Assembly: GCA_013335275.1 (NCBI GenBank) | Contig: JAAXVX010000005.1 | Location: 1-15,992, forward strand | Length of the DNA stretch: 15,992 nt | Direction of reading: 5' to 3' | Origin: Bacteroidales bacterium | GTDB lineage: Bacteria; Bacteroidota; Bacteroidia; Bacteroidales; UBA932 | Shown: in pieces, positions 7,819 through 15,992 of the stretch | Numbering within the stretch: position 1 is the stretch's first letter | Layout: the number at the start of each line of letters is the position of its first letter | Program-made: the position numbers and the translations under genes | Notes under the pieces: generated by a model | What the model saw: only the letters and a program-made list of their open reading frames with translations | Told to the model about the DNA's origin: nothing | Databases searched by the model: none

Positions 7819-9088
7819 CTTATTCGATTACTTAAAGGATTTTACCGACTTCCCGGGACTGGGCCTGCTGAGATATATCTCCTTCAGGGCTACCTTTGCA
7901 ATTATTCTTGCCCTTTTTATCGCGCTGTTTGTTGGCAAAAAAATCATCAACAAACTTGCGAAGAAGCAAATTGGAGAGAGCATACGAGATCTTGGTCTCG
8001 AAGGACAGATTCAGAAAAAAGGTACTCCAACAATGGGAGGAATAATAATTCTCATCTCAATACTCATTCCTGTTATTCTGCTGGGTGACCTTACAAACAT
8101 ATATGTTCAGCTTATGATAATTACCACAATATGGCTGGGATTTATCGGATTTATGGACGACTATATAAAAGTATTCAAAAAAAATAAAGAGGGGTTAAAA
8201 GGGAAATTTAAAATAGTGGGCCAGGTAGGACTGGGTCTCATTGTTGGTTTAAGTCTCTATCTGAGCGACCAGGCAGTAGTGAGGGTTCCGTCAAGTGCTG
8301 TTGTAAAGGAATCTCACGCAGAAGTTATAACACAGGAGGGATTTTCTGATAAGGTTAGCTATTTCAAAGACGAAAAAAATACAAAAACAACCATACCATT
8401 TATTAAAGACAATGAGTTTGACTATGCATGGCTTTCACCAGTGGGAGGCGAAGCAGGTCAGAAAATCGGATGGCTTATTTATGTTCTGATGGTTATCTTC
8501 ATTGTAACCGCTGTTTCCAACGGAACTAACATTACAGACGGGATGGATGGTCTTACGACAGGGATTTCTGCAATTGTGGGCGTCACGCTTGCCATACTTG
8601 CATACTTGTCCGGCAATATAATTTATGCCAATTACCTTAACATAATGTACATCCCCAATACAGGCGAACTGGTAGTTGTTCTTGCCGCCTTTATAGGAGC
8701 TCTGGTGGGATTTCTGTGGTACAACTCCTACCCTGCCCAGGTATTCATGGGAGATACAGGTTCTCTGGCAATAGGCGGAATTATTGCCGTTGCAGCGATA
8801 ATGATAAGGAAGGAACTACTTATACCAATTTTATGCGGGATTTTCTTCGTTGAGCTGCTTTCCGTAATTATTCAGAGGCTGTATTTCAAATATACCAAAA
8901 AGAGATATGGTGCGGGAGTACGTGTATTTAAAATGTCACCCCTTCACCACCATTTCCAAAAAGAGGATATTCCGTCTATCATACAATATCCAAAGAGAGC
9001 CATACCCGAAGCAAAAATTGTTGCAAGATTCTGGATCATTGCAATAATCCTTGCCGTCATAACTGTTATAACTTTAAAAATCAGATAA
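7808..9088 (+). CDS. mraY: MraY, phospho-MurNAc-pentapeptide transferase (lipid I synthase)
   Basis: Polytopic inner-membrane enzyme moving phospho-MurNAc-pentapeptide from UDP to undecaprenyl phosphate. Catalytic motifs are all present: KKGTPTMGG (70-78), DDYIK with D117 and D118, [12 protein letters not shown] (238-249, with the key D244 and D247), FMGDTGS (313-319, D316) and PLHHHFQ (378-384). At 426 residues it is about 65 longer than E. coli MraY (360). Much of the excess is a polar loop between the membrane segments at about 138-153 and 220-237; the loop spans about 154-218 and probably faces the periplasm. A long MraY is, as far as I recall, typical of Bacteroidota. The start overlaps murE by 11 bp ([11 protein letters not shown], matching related N-termini), and murD begins 1 bp after the stop. 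No murF lies between murE and mraY, unlike in E. coli. Confidence 0.97.
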   Translation: MLYNLFDYLKDFTDFPGLGLLRYISFRATFAIILALFIALFVGKKIINKLAKKQIGESIRDLGLEGQIQKKGTPTMGGIIILISILIPVILLGDLTNIYVQLMIITTIWLGFIGFMDDYIKVFKKNKEGLKGKFKIVGQVGLGLIVGLSLYLSDQAVVRVPSSAVVKESHAEVITQEGFSDKVSYFKDEKNTKTTIPFIKDNEFDYAWLSPVGGEAGQKIGWLIYVLMVIFIVTAVSNGTNITDGMDGLTTGISAIVGVTLAILAYLSGNIIYANYLNIMYIPNTGELVVVLAAFIGALVGFLWYNSYPAQVFMGDTGSLAIGGIIAVAAIMIRKELLIPILCGIFFVELLSVIIQRLYFKYTKKRYGAGVRVFKMSPLHHHFQKEDIPSIIQYPKRAIPEAKIVARFWIIAIILAVITVITLKIR

Positions 9089-9089
9089 T

Positions 9090-10424
9090 ATGTCAAGAGT
9101 TGTAGTACTTGGAGGAGGAGAGAGTGGCGTGGGGGCAGCAGTCCTTGCGTCGGTAAAAGGGCATGATACTTTTCTTACAGATTGCAATATGTTGCAGGAA
9201 GAAGCAAAGGCCATGCTTGAGAGATTCAATATTCCATATGAAGAGGGAGGGCATACAAAAGAACTTATTCTCAATGCCGACGAAGTTATCAAAAGCCCGG
9301 GCATACCTGATAGTATTCCAATTGTAGAAGAAATTACAGGAAACGGGATTCCGGTTATTTCGGAAATTGAATTTGCAGGAAGATACGATAAGGCAAAAAA
9401 AATATGCATTACCGGTAGCAACGGAAAAACAACAACTACTTCAATTATATATTTTCTTCTGAAAAATGCAGGACTTAACGTAGGGCTTGCGGGCAATATC
9501 GGGCAGAGTTATGCATTCCAGGTTGCAACAAGGGAGTACGACTATTATGTGCTGGAGCTGAGCAGTTTTCAGCTGGACGGCATGTACGACTTTAAAGCGG
9601 ATATTGCAGTACTTCTGAACATAACACCGGACCATCTGGATCGTTATGACAATAACATGGAGAACTATATCAAGGCAAAATTCAGGATTACAAGAAATAT
9701 GTCCGGTGACGACTGTTTTATCTTTTGTGCAGATGACGAAATAAGCATATCTCACCTGAACAAAATAGTTCTTCAGGCAAAAAAACTGCCTTTCAGCCAG
9801 ATGAAAGAGGTTTCGGAAGGCGCCTACCTCAAGGACGAAAAGATGAATGTTGTTTACAATAATGACAGCTACGAGATGTATGTGAATGAACTCTCCCTCC
9901 AGGGGCGGCACAACATCTACAATTCAATGGCAGCGGCAATTACCGGCAAGGTTCTTCAGATTAAGGACGAAGTTCTCAGGGAGAGTCTTACCAGCTTTAA
10001 GGGAGTTGAGCACCGCCTGGAAAATGTACTGAAAGTTAAAAATGTACTATATATAAACGACTCAAAAGCAACCAATGTAAATTCAACCTGGTATGCTCTT
10101 GAAAGCATGAAAACCCCGGTGATATGGATTGCCGGAGGAAAAGACAAGGGGAATGACTATCAGCCTCTTTACGATCTTGTAAAAGATAAGGTGAGGGTGC
10201 TCATTTGTCTTGGCGTTGACAACAAAAAACTGCACAAGGAATTTTCCGACAAGGTTGAAGAAATATATGATGCAGGTTCGGCCGCTGAAGCCGTTGACAT
10301 TGCATACAAACTTGCAAAATCGGGAGATACCGTACTTCTTTCTCCGGCATGTGCAAGTTTTGACCTTTTCAAAAATTACGAAGACAGAGGTAAACAATTT
10401 AAAGAGGCAGTTGCTAAGCTATAG
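9090..10424 (+). CDS. murD: MurD, UDP-MurNAc-L-alanine:D-glutamate ligase
   Basis: Cytoplasmic Mur ligase adding D-glutamate, the second stem-peptide residue. It has 444 residues (E. coli 438). An N-terminal Rossmann-like UDP-binding domain begins VVVLGGGESGVGAA (4-17) and includes KSPGIP (68-73). The ATPase domain has P-loop GSNGKTTTT (109-117), LELSSFQLD (155-163), NITPDHLDRY (177-186) and the presumed carbamylated lysine K197 in YIKAKF. Domain 3 has QGRHNIYNSMAA (271-282), VEHRLE (306-311), NDSKATN (323-329), AGGKDKG (348-354) and SPACASFDLFKNYEDRG (418-434). Together these separate MurD from MurC and MurE. It starts 1 bp after mraY and ends 2 bp before ftsW; there is no room for a separate promoter. 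Confidence 0.97.
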   Translation: MSRVVVLGGGESGVGAAVLASVKGHDTFLTDCNMLQEEAKAMLERFNIPYEEGGHTKELILNADEVIKSPGIPDSIPIVEEITGNGIPVISEIEFAGRYDKAKKICITGSNGKTTTTSIIYFLLKNAGLNVGLAGNIGQSYAFQVATREYDYYVLELSSFQLDGMYDFKADIAVLLNITPDHLDRYDNNMENYIKAKFRITRNMSGDDCFIFCADDEISISHLNKIVLQAKKLPFSQMKEVSEGAYLKDEKMNVVYNNDSYEMYVNELSLQGRHNIYNSMAAAITGKVLQIKDEVLRESLTSFKGVEHRLENVLKVKNVLYINDSKATNVNSTWYALESMKTPVIWIAGGKDKGNDYQPLYDLVKDKVRVLICLGVDNKKLHKEFSDKVEEIYDAGSAAEAVDIAYKLAKSGDTVLLSPACASFDLFKNYEDRGKQFKEAVAKL

Positions 10425-10426
10425 CT

Positions 10427-11650
10427 ATGAAAGATTCTTTTGTAAACAGATTAAAGGGAGATAAGGTTATCTGGATTATCGTACTTGCGCTTTCGCTCAT
10501 TTCGATAGCCGCAGTATACTCGTCCAGCAGCTCTCTTGCCTTCAGGGAGGGGAAAACTACATTCTCGTTTCTGCTTAAGCAGATGCGCTTTGTGATTTTC
10601 GGACTGACTGCACTTTATATCTGTTCAAGAGTACCTCTTGGGTGGTACAGAAAAATATCCATCCTGGGAATGATTGTGAGCATAGGATTGCTCGTCGCAA
10701 CAATAGTGATGGGTACTACCCTTAACGATGCCGAACGGTGGATATCGATATTCGGCGTTTCCTTTCAACCGAGCGAAATTGCAAAAATAGCTCTCATGCT
10801 TTATTTGGCAAAGGTTCTTGAGGACCACAAATTTGAAACGTTCAAGGAGTTTGCCATCTGGATTCTTGCGCCTCTTGGTATAATGCTTTTGCTCATACTG
10901 AACGGAAGTGCCTCAACTGCGCTCATTCTCGGCGGTCTTTCATTTCTGATTCTCGTTATTGGAGGGATAAAGTGGAGCCACCTTATTAAAAGTGCCGGTA
11001 TTGCGGTACTGACTCTTTTACTGGCCGTACTCCTTAACCAGACTTTTGGATTGTTTCCGAGAATTCAGACTCTGGTATCCAGAATTGAAAATTTCGTTGA
11101 TAAAAAAGATATTGATGAAAACCTTAAATCTCAGGACAAGCAAAAGCTCTTAGACAAGACATTCCAGGCAGATATGGCAAAGATAGCCATCGCTTCGGCC
11201 AACATTATAGGGAAAGGGCCGGGAAAGAGCACGCAACGCTACGTACTTCCTCACCCCTACTCCGATTTTATATACTCCATCATTGTTGAAGAGTGGGGCC
11301 TGATAGGCGGAGTAACAGTATTGCTGCTATACCTGTGGTTTCTGTTCCGATGTATTGCAATCGCGCGGAATTGCACAAAAATGTTTTCTGCAATTCTTGT
11401 TATTGCCCTCGGACTTTTAATCACAACACAGGCAATGCTGCACATACTTGTAAATGTAAGTCTGCTGCCTGTTACCGGACACACTTTGCCACTGATAAGC
11501 CTCGGCGGAACCTCACTCATTATTATGAGTTCGGCATTTGGAATTATCCTGGCAGTGAGCAGAAGTGTAGAGAGCGGAAAAGTAAAAGTCAATCCGGAAG
11601 AAGAGACTCAGAATGGCGAACAAATAAAAGCAGAGGAGATAGAACTATGA
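10427..11650 (+). CDS. ftsW: FtsW, SEDS-family septal peptidoglycan glycosyltransferase
   Basis: Polytopic SEDS protein polymerising lipid II into glycan strands at the septum with the class B PBP. The 407 residues hold about ten hydrophobic segments. Family motifs are WISIFGVSFQPSEIAKI (105-121), the large extracytoplasmic loop around 208-285 ending LPHPYSDFIYSIIVEEWGLIGG, where D280 corresponds to the essential Asp (D297 in E. coli), and GHTLPLISLGGTSLI (351-365). The usual (Q/E)PDxGT element after the fourth segment is replaced by NGSASTAL (159-166). The C-terminal tail (about 380-407) is acidic and cytoplasmic. Its position between murD and murG favours FtsW over RodA. The stop shares ATGA with the murG start. 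Confidence 0.96.
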   Translation: MKDSFVNRLKGDKVIWIIVLALSLISIAAVYSSSSSLAFREGKTTFSFLLKQMRFVIFGLTALYICSRVPLGWYRKISILGMIVSIGLLVATIVMGTTLNDAERWISIFGVSFQPSEIAKIALMLYLAKVLEDHKFETFKEFAIWILAPLGIMLLLILNGSASTALILGGLSFLILVIGGIKWSHLIKSAGIAVLTLLLAVLLNQTFGLFPRIQTLVSRIENFVDKKDIDENLKSQDKQKLLDKTFQADMAKIAIASANIIGKGPGKSTQRYVLPHPYSDFIYSIIVEEWGLIGGVTVLLLYLWFLFRCIAIARNCTKMFSAILVIALGLLITTQAMLHILVNVSLLPVTGHTLPLISLGGTSLIIMSSAFGIILAVSRSVESGKVKVNPEEETQNGEQIKAEEIEL

Positions 11651-12762
11651 AAAAGGCAATGCGAATAATAATAAGCGGCGGCGGTACAGGCGGGCACATC
11701 TTCCCTGCAATATCAATCGCAAATGAAATTATGAGAGTGAGCCCTCATTCCGAAATATTATTTGTTGGCGCACTTGGAAAAATGGAAATGGAAAGGGTTC
11801 CTGCTGCCGGATATAAAATAGAAGGACTCCCCGTTGCCGGATTAAAGAGAAAACTTTCCCTTTCAAACCTTATGCTTCCGTTTAAAGTTCTTAAAAGCCT
11901 CAGGGGAGCAGCTAAAATAATTGATGATTTTAAGCCGGATGCAGCAATAGGCGTGGGCGGATATGCAAGTGCTCCTTTGTTATACATGGCCGGAAGAAAA
12001 AATATCCCCTATCTTATTCAGGAGCAGAACTCATTTGCCGGGCTTGCAAACAGGATACTATCAAAAAAGGCAAAAAAAATATGTGTTGCATACGAAGGTA
12101 TGAGCCGGTTTTTCCCTGAAGATAAAATTCTGATTACAGGGAATCCTATCCGGTCGGGAATACAAATGACAACACCCGAATTGAAAGCGGAAGCAAGAGA
12201 ATATTTTGGGATAAAGGGAGATAAAAAAATACTCCTCGTTATTGGAGGGAGCCTTGGAGCAAGAACACTTAACACTTCTGTGGAAGATTGGATATCGGAG
12301 AGAGAGGCATGCGACATTGAAATAATCTGGCAATCGGGGAAATACTACAAAGAAGAAGTTGAACTTTTCCTTAAGGAGAGAAACAGAAAATATGTTAAAA
12401 ACTACGAATTCATAGACAGGATGGATTTGGCTTATGCAGCGGCCGATGTAATAATAACAAGGGCCGGAGCAGGAACTATATCGGAACTGAGCGTGGCAAA
12501 GAAGGCATGTATTTTTGTCCCTTCACCAAATGTGGCCGAAGATCATCAGACTTGCAACGCAAAAGCACTTGTAGACAAAAGAGCCGCAATGATGGTTAAA
12601 GATGCCGAAGCTCATCAGTATCTGATGTCTACTGCAATGGAACTTCTTAACGACACATCAAAAATTGAAGAACTTGAGGAGAATATCGGAAGAATGGGCT
12701 ACAAACAGTCGGCATCAATTATAGTAAATGAAGTTTTTAAATTAACAGGGAACAAAGGATGA
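11647..12762 (+). CDS. murG: MurG, UDP-GlcNAc:lipid I GlcNAc transferase (lipid II synthase)
   Basis: Peripheral membrane GT28/GT-B glycosyltransferase on the cytoplasmic face; it adds GlcNAc to lipid I. The reading frame is open for another 118 codons upstream, but that stretch lies inside ftsW. The ATG at 11647, overlapping the ftsW stop as ATGA, gives a 371-residue protein starting MKKAMRIIISGGGTGGH, close to the E. coli length (355). Motifs are GGGTGGHIFPAI (11-22, H17), GVGGYASAP (102-110), IQEQNSFAGLANR (124-136), TGNPIR (164-169), GGSLGAR (200-206), RAGAGTISEL (272-281, E280) and EDHQTCNAKAL (298-308). The 3' end overlaps murC, again as ATGA. Confidence 0.96.
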   Translation: MKKAMRIIISGGGTGGHIFPAISIANEIMRVSPHSEILFVGALGKMEMERVPAAGYKIEGLPVAGLKRKLSLSNLMLPFKVLKSLRGAAKIIDDFKPDAAIGVGGYASAPLLYMAGRKNIPYLIQEQNSFAGLANRILSKKAKKICVAYEGMSRFFPEDKILITGNPIRSGIQMTTPELKAEAREYFGIKGDKKILLVIGGSLGARTLNTSVEDWISEREACDIEIIWQSGKYYKEEVELFLKERNRKYVKNYEFIDRMDLAYAAADVIITRAGAGTISELSVAKKACIFVPSPNVAEDHQTCNAKALVDKRAAMMVKDAEAHQYLMSTAMELLNDTSKIEELEENIGRMGYKQSASIIVNEVFKLTGNKG

Positions 12763-14132
12763 AATATGTATATCTATTAGGAATCGGAGGTATTGGAATG
12801 AGTGCTCTTGCCCGTTACTACAATCATGCGGGTTACAGAGTTGCAGGGTACGACCGTACTCCCAGCAAACTCACCTCCGAGCTTGAAAGCGAAGGCATAT
12901 CAATTCACTTTGAAGATAATGTGAATCTCATTCCTGAAGAATTCCGGACAAATCCCGATGAAACATTCGTAATATACACTCCCGCAGTACCAAAGGAGCT
13001 GGGAGAGTTCCAGTTTATCCTGGATGGCGGGTTTAATATGTGCAAAAGGTCAAAGGCTCTGGGTGTGATTGCATCGGAAAAGAAGACACTTGCAGTTGCC
13101 GGAACACACGGGAAGACTACAACATCTACTCTTCTGGCACATATTTTTACGAATTCGGGCAAAGGATGTACTGCTTTTCTTGGAGGAATATCAAAGAATT
13201 ATCATACAAACCTGCTGTTGAGCAACAGTGAAATACTTGTTGCAGAGGCCGATGAATTTGACCGGTCTTTTCTTCAGCTATTTCCCGACAGTGCAGTCAT
13301 AACTTCAACAGATGCCGACCATCTCGACATTTATTCAAATCATGCCCATATTAAAGAGGCTTTTAATGAATTTGCATCTCAGGTCAAAGAGAACGGACAT
13401 CTTATAGTTAAGAAAGGAGTTGAAATTAATGCAAAACTTGCTTCAAATGTACACGTATACAGTTATGCATACGATACTCCTGCCGATTTTTATGCTTCTG
13501 AAATAAAAATTTCCGGAACCGGATTTTTCACATTCAATCTCAACCATCCCGGCGGTGTAATAAACGATTGCAAAGTTGGCATTCCTGGCTGGGTCAATGT
13601 GGAAAATGCTGTTGCTGCATCGGCAATTGCCCTCCTGAACGGAATTGGAATTGAGGCATTAAAGCAGGCACTGGAATCGTTTTCCGGTGTCGAACGCAGG
13701 TTTGACATCAGATTAAACACACCTGAATGTGCATACATAGATGATTATGCACACCATCCAAAAGAGATAGCCGCAGCAATCAGTTCGATGAGGAACATAT
13801 TTCCGGGGAGAAGACTCACAGCAATTTTTCAGCCCCACCTTTTTTCAAGGACAAGGGATTTTGCCGAAGATTTTGCAGAGAGCCTGAGTGCGCTGGATGA
13901 ACTGATTTTGCTGGATATATACCCGGCAAGGGAACTGCCCATCGAAGGAGTTACTTCCAGGATAATATTTGACAAAGTTACAATTGACAGGAAGGTACTC
14001 ATAACAAAGGGAGAGCTCATGCAATACCTCTCAACCATTGAAATTGACACGCTCATAAGCTTTGGAGCAGGAGACATCGACAGGTTCATTGAACCTATAA
14101 CAAACTACCTCAAAGAGAGATACAATGTTTAA
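12759..14132 (+). CDS. murC: MurC, UDP-MurNAc:L-alanine ligase
   Basis: Cytoplasmic Mur ligase for the first stem-peptide residue. It has 457 residues (E. coli 491). The N-terminal domain opens with GIGGIGMSALA (8-18) followed by GYDRTPSKLT. The ATPase domain has P-loop GTHGKTTT (115-122; the His in place of Asn is typical of MurC), GGISKNY (142-148), AEADEFDRSFL (162-172) and DADHLDIY (185-192). The C-terminal domain has VERRFD (311-316), DDYAHHPKEI (328-337), FQPHLFSRT (357-365) and LLDIYPARE (384-392). The ATG overlaps the murG stop by 4 bp, and its own 3' end overlaps ftsQ by 8 bp. In E. coli ddl would follow murC; it is absent here. Confidence 0.97.
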   Translation: MKYVYLLGIGGIGMSALARYYNHAGYRVAGYDRTPSKLTSELESEGISIHFEDNVNLIPEEFRTNPDETFVIYTPAVPKELGEFQFILDGGFNMCKRSKALGVIASEKKTLAVAGTHGKTTTSTLLAHIFTNSGKGCTAFLGGISKNYHTNLLLSNSEILVAEADEFDRSFLQLFPDSAVITSTDADHLDIYSNHAHIKEAFNEFASQVKENGHLIVKKGVEINAKLASNVHVYSYAYDTPADFYASEIKISGTGFFTFNLNHPGGVINDCKVGIPGWVNVENAVAASAIALLNGIGIEALKQALESFSGVERRFDIRLNTPECAYIDDYAHHPKEIAAAISSMRNIFPGRRLTAIFQPHLFSRTRDFAEDFAESLSALDELILLDIYPARELPIEGVTSRIIFDKVTIDRKVLITKGELMQYLSTIEIDTLISFGAGDIDRFIEPITNYLKERYNV

Positions 14133-14937
14133 GAAGATCCTCATATATTTAGGGTATACACTGCTTTTGGCAGCGCTTGCAGCATATTTTTTCTTTTCAA
14201 CCATTCTCACAAAGCAGGAGATTGCAAAGATAAAGTGCAACAGGATTGAGATAGCAATTCTTGACAGCTCTGTAAACAGGTTTGTGAGCAGGGCCGAAAT
14301 TGGCGACCTCATACGCGAAGAGGGCATTACTGTTAAGGAGAGTAAGCTTAAACACATAAATCTCCACAATCTTGAGCTTATGCTCAACAACAGGACAGCA
14401 ATAAAAAAATCCACAGTAAGCTATACCGGCAGGGGCGTACTTAAAGTAAGCATAACTCAGCGGAAACCGGTGCTTCGCCTGGAGACTGTAAACGGAGGAT
14501 TTTATATGGACGAAACTGCCTATGTCTTTCCGTTGGTGAAGGCATTTACATCTGATGTTCCTGTTGTGACCGGAGAAATTCCTCTCACAATTGTACAGGG
14601 GTACAGAGGAAGAATCCGCGAAAACAAAGAGTGGGTAAGAGATATTCTAAAAATTGGCCTCTACATAGATGGCAATGAAATTTGGGATGCTCAAATTGAA
14701 CAGATTTTCGTGGACGAGAAAGGCAACCTTCACATGACGCCCCGGGTTGGTCAGCATGATATCATGTTTGGCAAACCGGAGGATGTAGAAAATAAATTCG
14801 CAAAACTACTCTCCTTCTACAGGAATATAATTCCTAATGAGGGATGGGATAAATATAAGATTGTGGACCTTCAGTACAGCAACCAGATTGTTTGCAAAAA
14901 AAGAGAGACAAAAAACGAAAAAAACTTAGATATATGA
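14125..14937 (+). CDS. ftsQ: FtsQ, bitopic division protein with POTRA domain
   Basis: The 270-residue protein has a short cytoplasmic N-terminus (MFKK), one membrane segment at about 5-27 and a periplasmic part of about 240 residues. Residues about 37-117 fit a POTRA domain: SSVNRFVSRAEIGDLI, then a helix, then RTAIKKSTVSYTGRGVLKVSITQRKPVLRL, the typical exit strand. The rest (118-258) would be the beta domain, with FYMDETAYVFPL and the end motif DLQYSNQIVCKK. FtsQ recruits FtsL/FtsB and so the FtsW-FtsI synthase to midcell. Similarity to E. coli FtsQ is low; the call combines topology, the POTRA pattern and position between murC and ftsA. It overlaps murC by 8 bp and ftsA by 4 bp (ATGA). 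Confidence 0.9.
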   Translation: MFKKILIYLGYTLLLAALAAYFFFSTILTKQEIAKIKCNRIEIAILDSSVNRFVSRAEIGDLIREEGITVKESKLKHINLHNLELMLNNRTAIKKSTVSYTGRGVLKVSITQRKPVLRLETVNGGFYMDETAYVFPLVKAFTSDVPVVTGEIPLTIVQGYRGRIRENKEWVRDILKIGLYIDGNEIWDAQIEQIFVDEKGNLHMTPRVGQHDIMFGKPEDVENKFAKLLSFYRNIIPNEGWDKYKIVDLQYSNQIVCKKRETKNEKNLDI

Positions 14938-15992
14938 AAAGTTACATTGCCGCCATTGACCTTGGTACCACAAAAGTGGTGAGCCTGGTAGGAGAAAAAA
15001 CAGAATCGGGCTATAAAATTGTAGCATTCAAAGAGACTCCCTCGAAAGGAATCATGAGAGGAGAAGTTGTGAATATCCAGGATGTTCTCAACTCTCTTAT
15101 TCCAACACTTCAGGAAATCAAAAGTGAGAACGACATTGAGATTAAAGAGGTGTATGTTGGCATTGCAGGCCAGAACATAAGGTGCACAGACGAAGGCTGC
15201 AAGAGGAACCGGCAGAGGCCGGATGTACTCATAAACGAAAGTGAGGTACAGGAGATGCAGATGGAGATGTACAAAACAAGGGTAAATGCAGGCGAACGTA
15301 TTTTGCATGTTATCCCTCAGTCGTACAATATTGACGACCATATCGGAATGAAAGAGGCAAGGGGAATGGCCGGCAGCCAGATTGAAGGAAACTATAAACT
15401 TTTCATAGGAAGGACAAACTCGGCAGAACACAGTAAATCCGTTATTGCACGTGCAGACCTTAAACTTAAGGAACTCGTGCTTGAGCCTGTTGCATCGGCA
15501 CTGGCAGTTCTAAATGAAGAAGAGATGGAAATGGGAGTTGCAATGGTGGATATCGGAGGCGGTACAACAGATTTGCTGGTTATCGAAGACAATATAATTC
15601 GCCATACAGCAGTTATTCCATTTGGCGGAAACTCAATTACAGAAGACATCAAGCAGGGTTGCGGAGTATCTTCCCGCAATGCCGAACAAATGAAAATCCA
15701 GTATGGTTCGTGCGTGAGCGAATATGCTCCGGAAAACAGAACGGTTATTATTCCGGGCATTGGCGGAAGAGAGTCCAGAGAGATTTCGTTTAAGGTTATA
15801 GCAAGTATTATCGAGGCTAGAATGGCAGAGATAGTGGAAGCTGTACAATATGAAATTGACCGCTCCGGTTACCTTGACAAACTTAATGGCGGAATAGTTG
15901 TGACCGGCGGTGGTGCACAACTCGCAAACCTCTGTCAATTTGTTAAATACAAAACCGGATACGATACCAGAATTGCCTCTCCAAATATTAAT
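14934..15992 (+). CDS. ftsA: FtsA, actin-like division protein (partial, C-terminus beyond right edge)
   Basis: FtsA polymerises on the inner membrane, tethers FtsZ and signals to the periplasmic synthase. The frame opens with ATG at 14934, overlapping the ftsQ stop as ATGA, and gives 353 residues up to the window end. Actin-fold motifs are phosphate-1 AIDLGTTKVV (7-16), phosphate-2 MVDIGGGTTDLLV (204-216) and the adenosine motif IVVTGGGAQLANL (321-333). The 1C/SHS2-like subdomain (about 85-165) includes INESEV and HVIPQSYNID, as in FtsA and unlike MreB or DnaK. E. coli FtsA has 420 residues; Bacteroidota forms are often longer, so at least 65 residues plus the C-terminal amphipathic helix lie outside the window. 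Confidence 0.96.
   Translation, partial: MKSYIAAIDLGTTKVVSLVGEKTESGYKIVAFKETPSKGIMRGEVVNIQDVLNSLIPTLQEIKSENDIEIKEVYVGIAGQNIRCTDEGCKRNRQRPDVLINESEVQEMQMEMYKTRVNAGERILHVIPQSYNIDDHIGMKEARGMAGSQIEGNYKLFIGRTNSAEHSKSVIARADLKLKELVLEPVASALAVLNEEEMEMGVAMVDIGGGTTDLLVIEDNIIRHTAVIPFGGNSITEDIKQGCGVSSRNAEQMKIQYGSCVSEYAPENRTVIIPGIGGRESREISFKVIASIIEARMAEIVEAVQYEIDRSGYLDKLNGGIVVTGGGAQLANLCQFVKYKTGYDTRIASPNIN

Noticed and set aside
11293..11646. A 118-codon in-frame extension upstream of the murG ATG
   Set aside because: It lies wholly inside ftsW in another frame, resembles no MurG N-terminus, and the glycine-rich MurG loop follows the ATG at 11647 directly.
14871..15938. Minus-strand open frames of 101-186 codons opposite ftsA
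   Set aside because: ftsA is continuous on the plus strand with all actin-fold motifs; the antisense frames have unlikely, Cys/His-rich or low-information composition and no recognisable domain.
1..15992. An undescribed system, mobile element, toxin-antitoxin or defence island
   Set aside because: Every gene belongs to a conserved housekeeping family in the expected order, composition looks uniform throughout, and I found no insertion, integrase, terminal repeats or orphan gene.

Overview
The window is a nearly gap-free stretch of the division and cell wall (dcw) cluster of a Gram-negative bacterium of the phylum Bacteroidota, most likely order Bacteroidales. Four things support this. The gene order is mraZ-rsmH-ftsL-pbp(PASTA)-murE-mraY-murD-ftsW-murG-murC-ftsQ-ftsA with no murF or ddl. 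MraY is enlarged, at 426 residues. The FtsL-like protein is short and divergent. Three promoters fit the Bacteroidota -7 consensus TAnnTTTG, two of them with a -33 TTG/TTTG at 19-20 bp. The species cannot be fixed from the sequence.

Layout: positions 1-1114 (minus strand) hold the first two thirds of an EttA-type ABC-F translation factor that runs off the left edge. Positions 1150-2400 (minus) encode a MepM-like M23 peptidoglycan endopeptidase lipoprotein. A 146-bp divergent intergenic region (2401-2546) carries promoters for both directions and a set of 10-bp-spaced direct repeats that look like an MraZ operator. From 2547 to the right edge, twelve plus-strand genes follow one another with gaps of at most 10 bp and, from ftsL on, mostly overlaps of 4-14 bp. 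ftsA is cut by the right edge; ftsZ would be expected next.

How the genes work together: MurC, MurD and MurE build UDP-MurNAc-tripeptide in the cytoplasm, and the DNPR motif in MurE indicates meso-diaminopimelate as third residue. MraY and MurG make lipid I and lipid II. FtsW (SEDS glycosyltransferase) and the PASTA-bearing class B PBP (FtsI) polymerise and crosslink at the septum with FtsL and FtsQ. FtsA tethers FtsZ to the membrane. MraZ probably autoregulates the cluster, and RsmH methylates 16S rRNA. The divergent M23 endopeptidase would open crosslinks for insertion of new wall.

This is ordinary, well-conserved chromosomal DNA. I found no mobile element, CRISPR array, tRNA, rRNA, phage or defence gene, and no undescribed system. 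The most useful leads are regulatory: the repeat array, and the two promoters that face each other between mraZ and the endopeptidase gene. No stretch longer than 300 bases lacks a gene.
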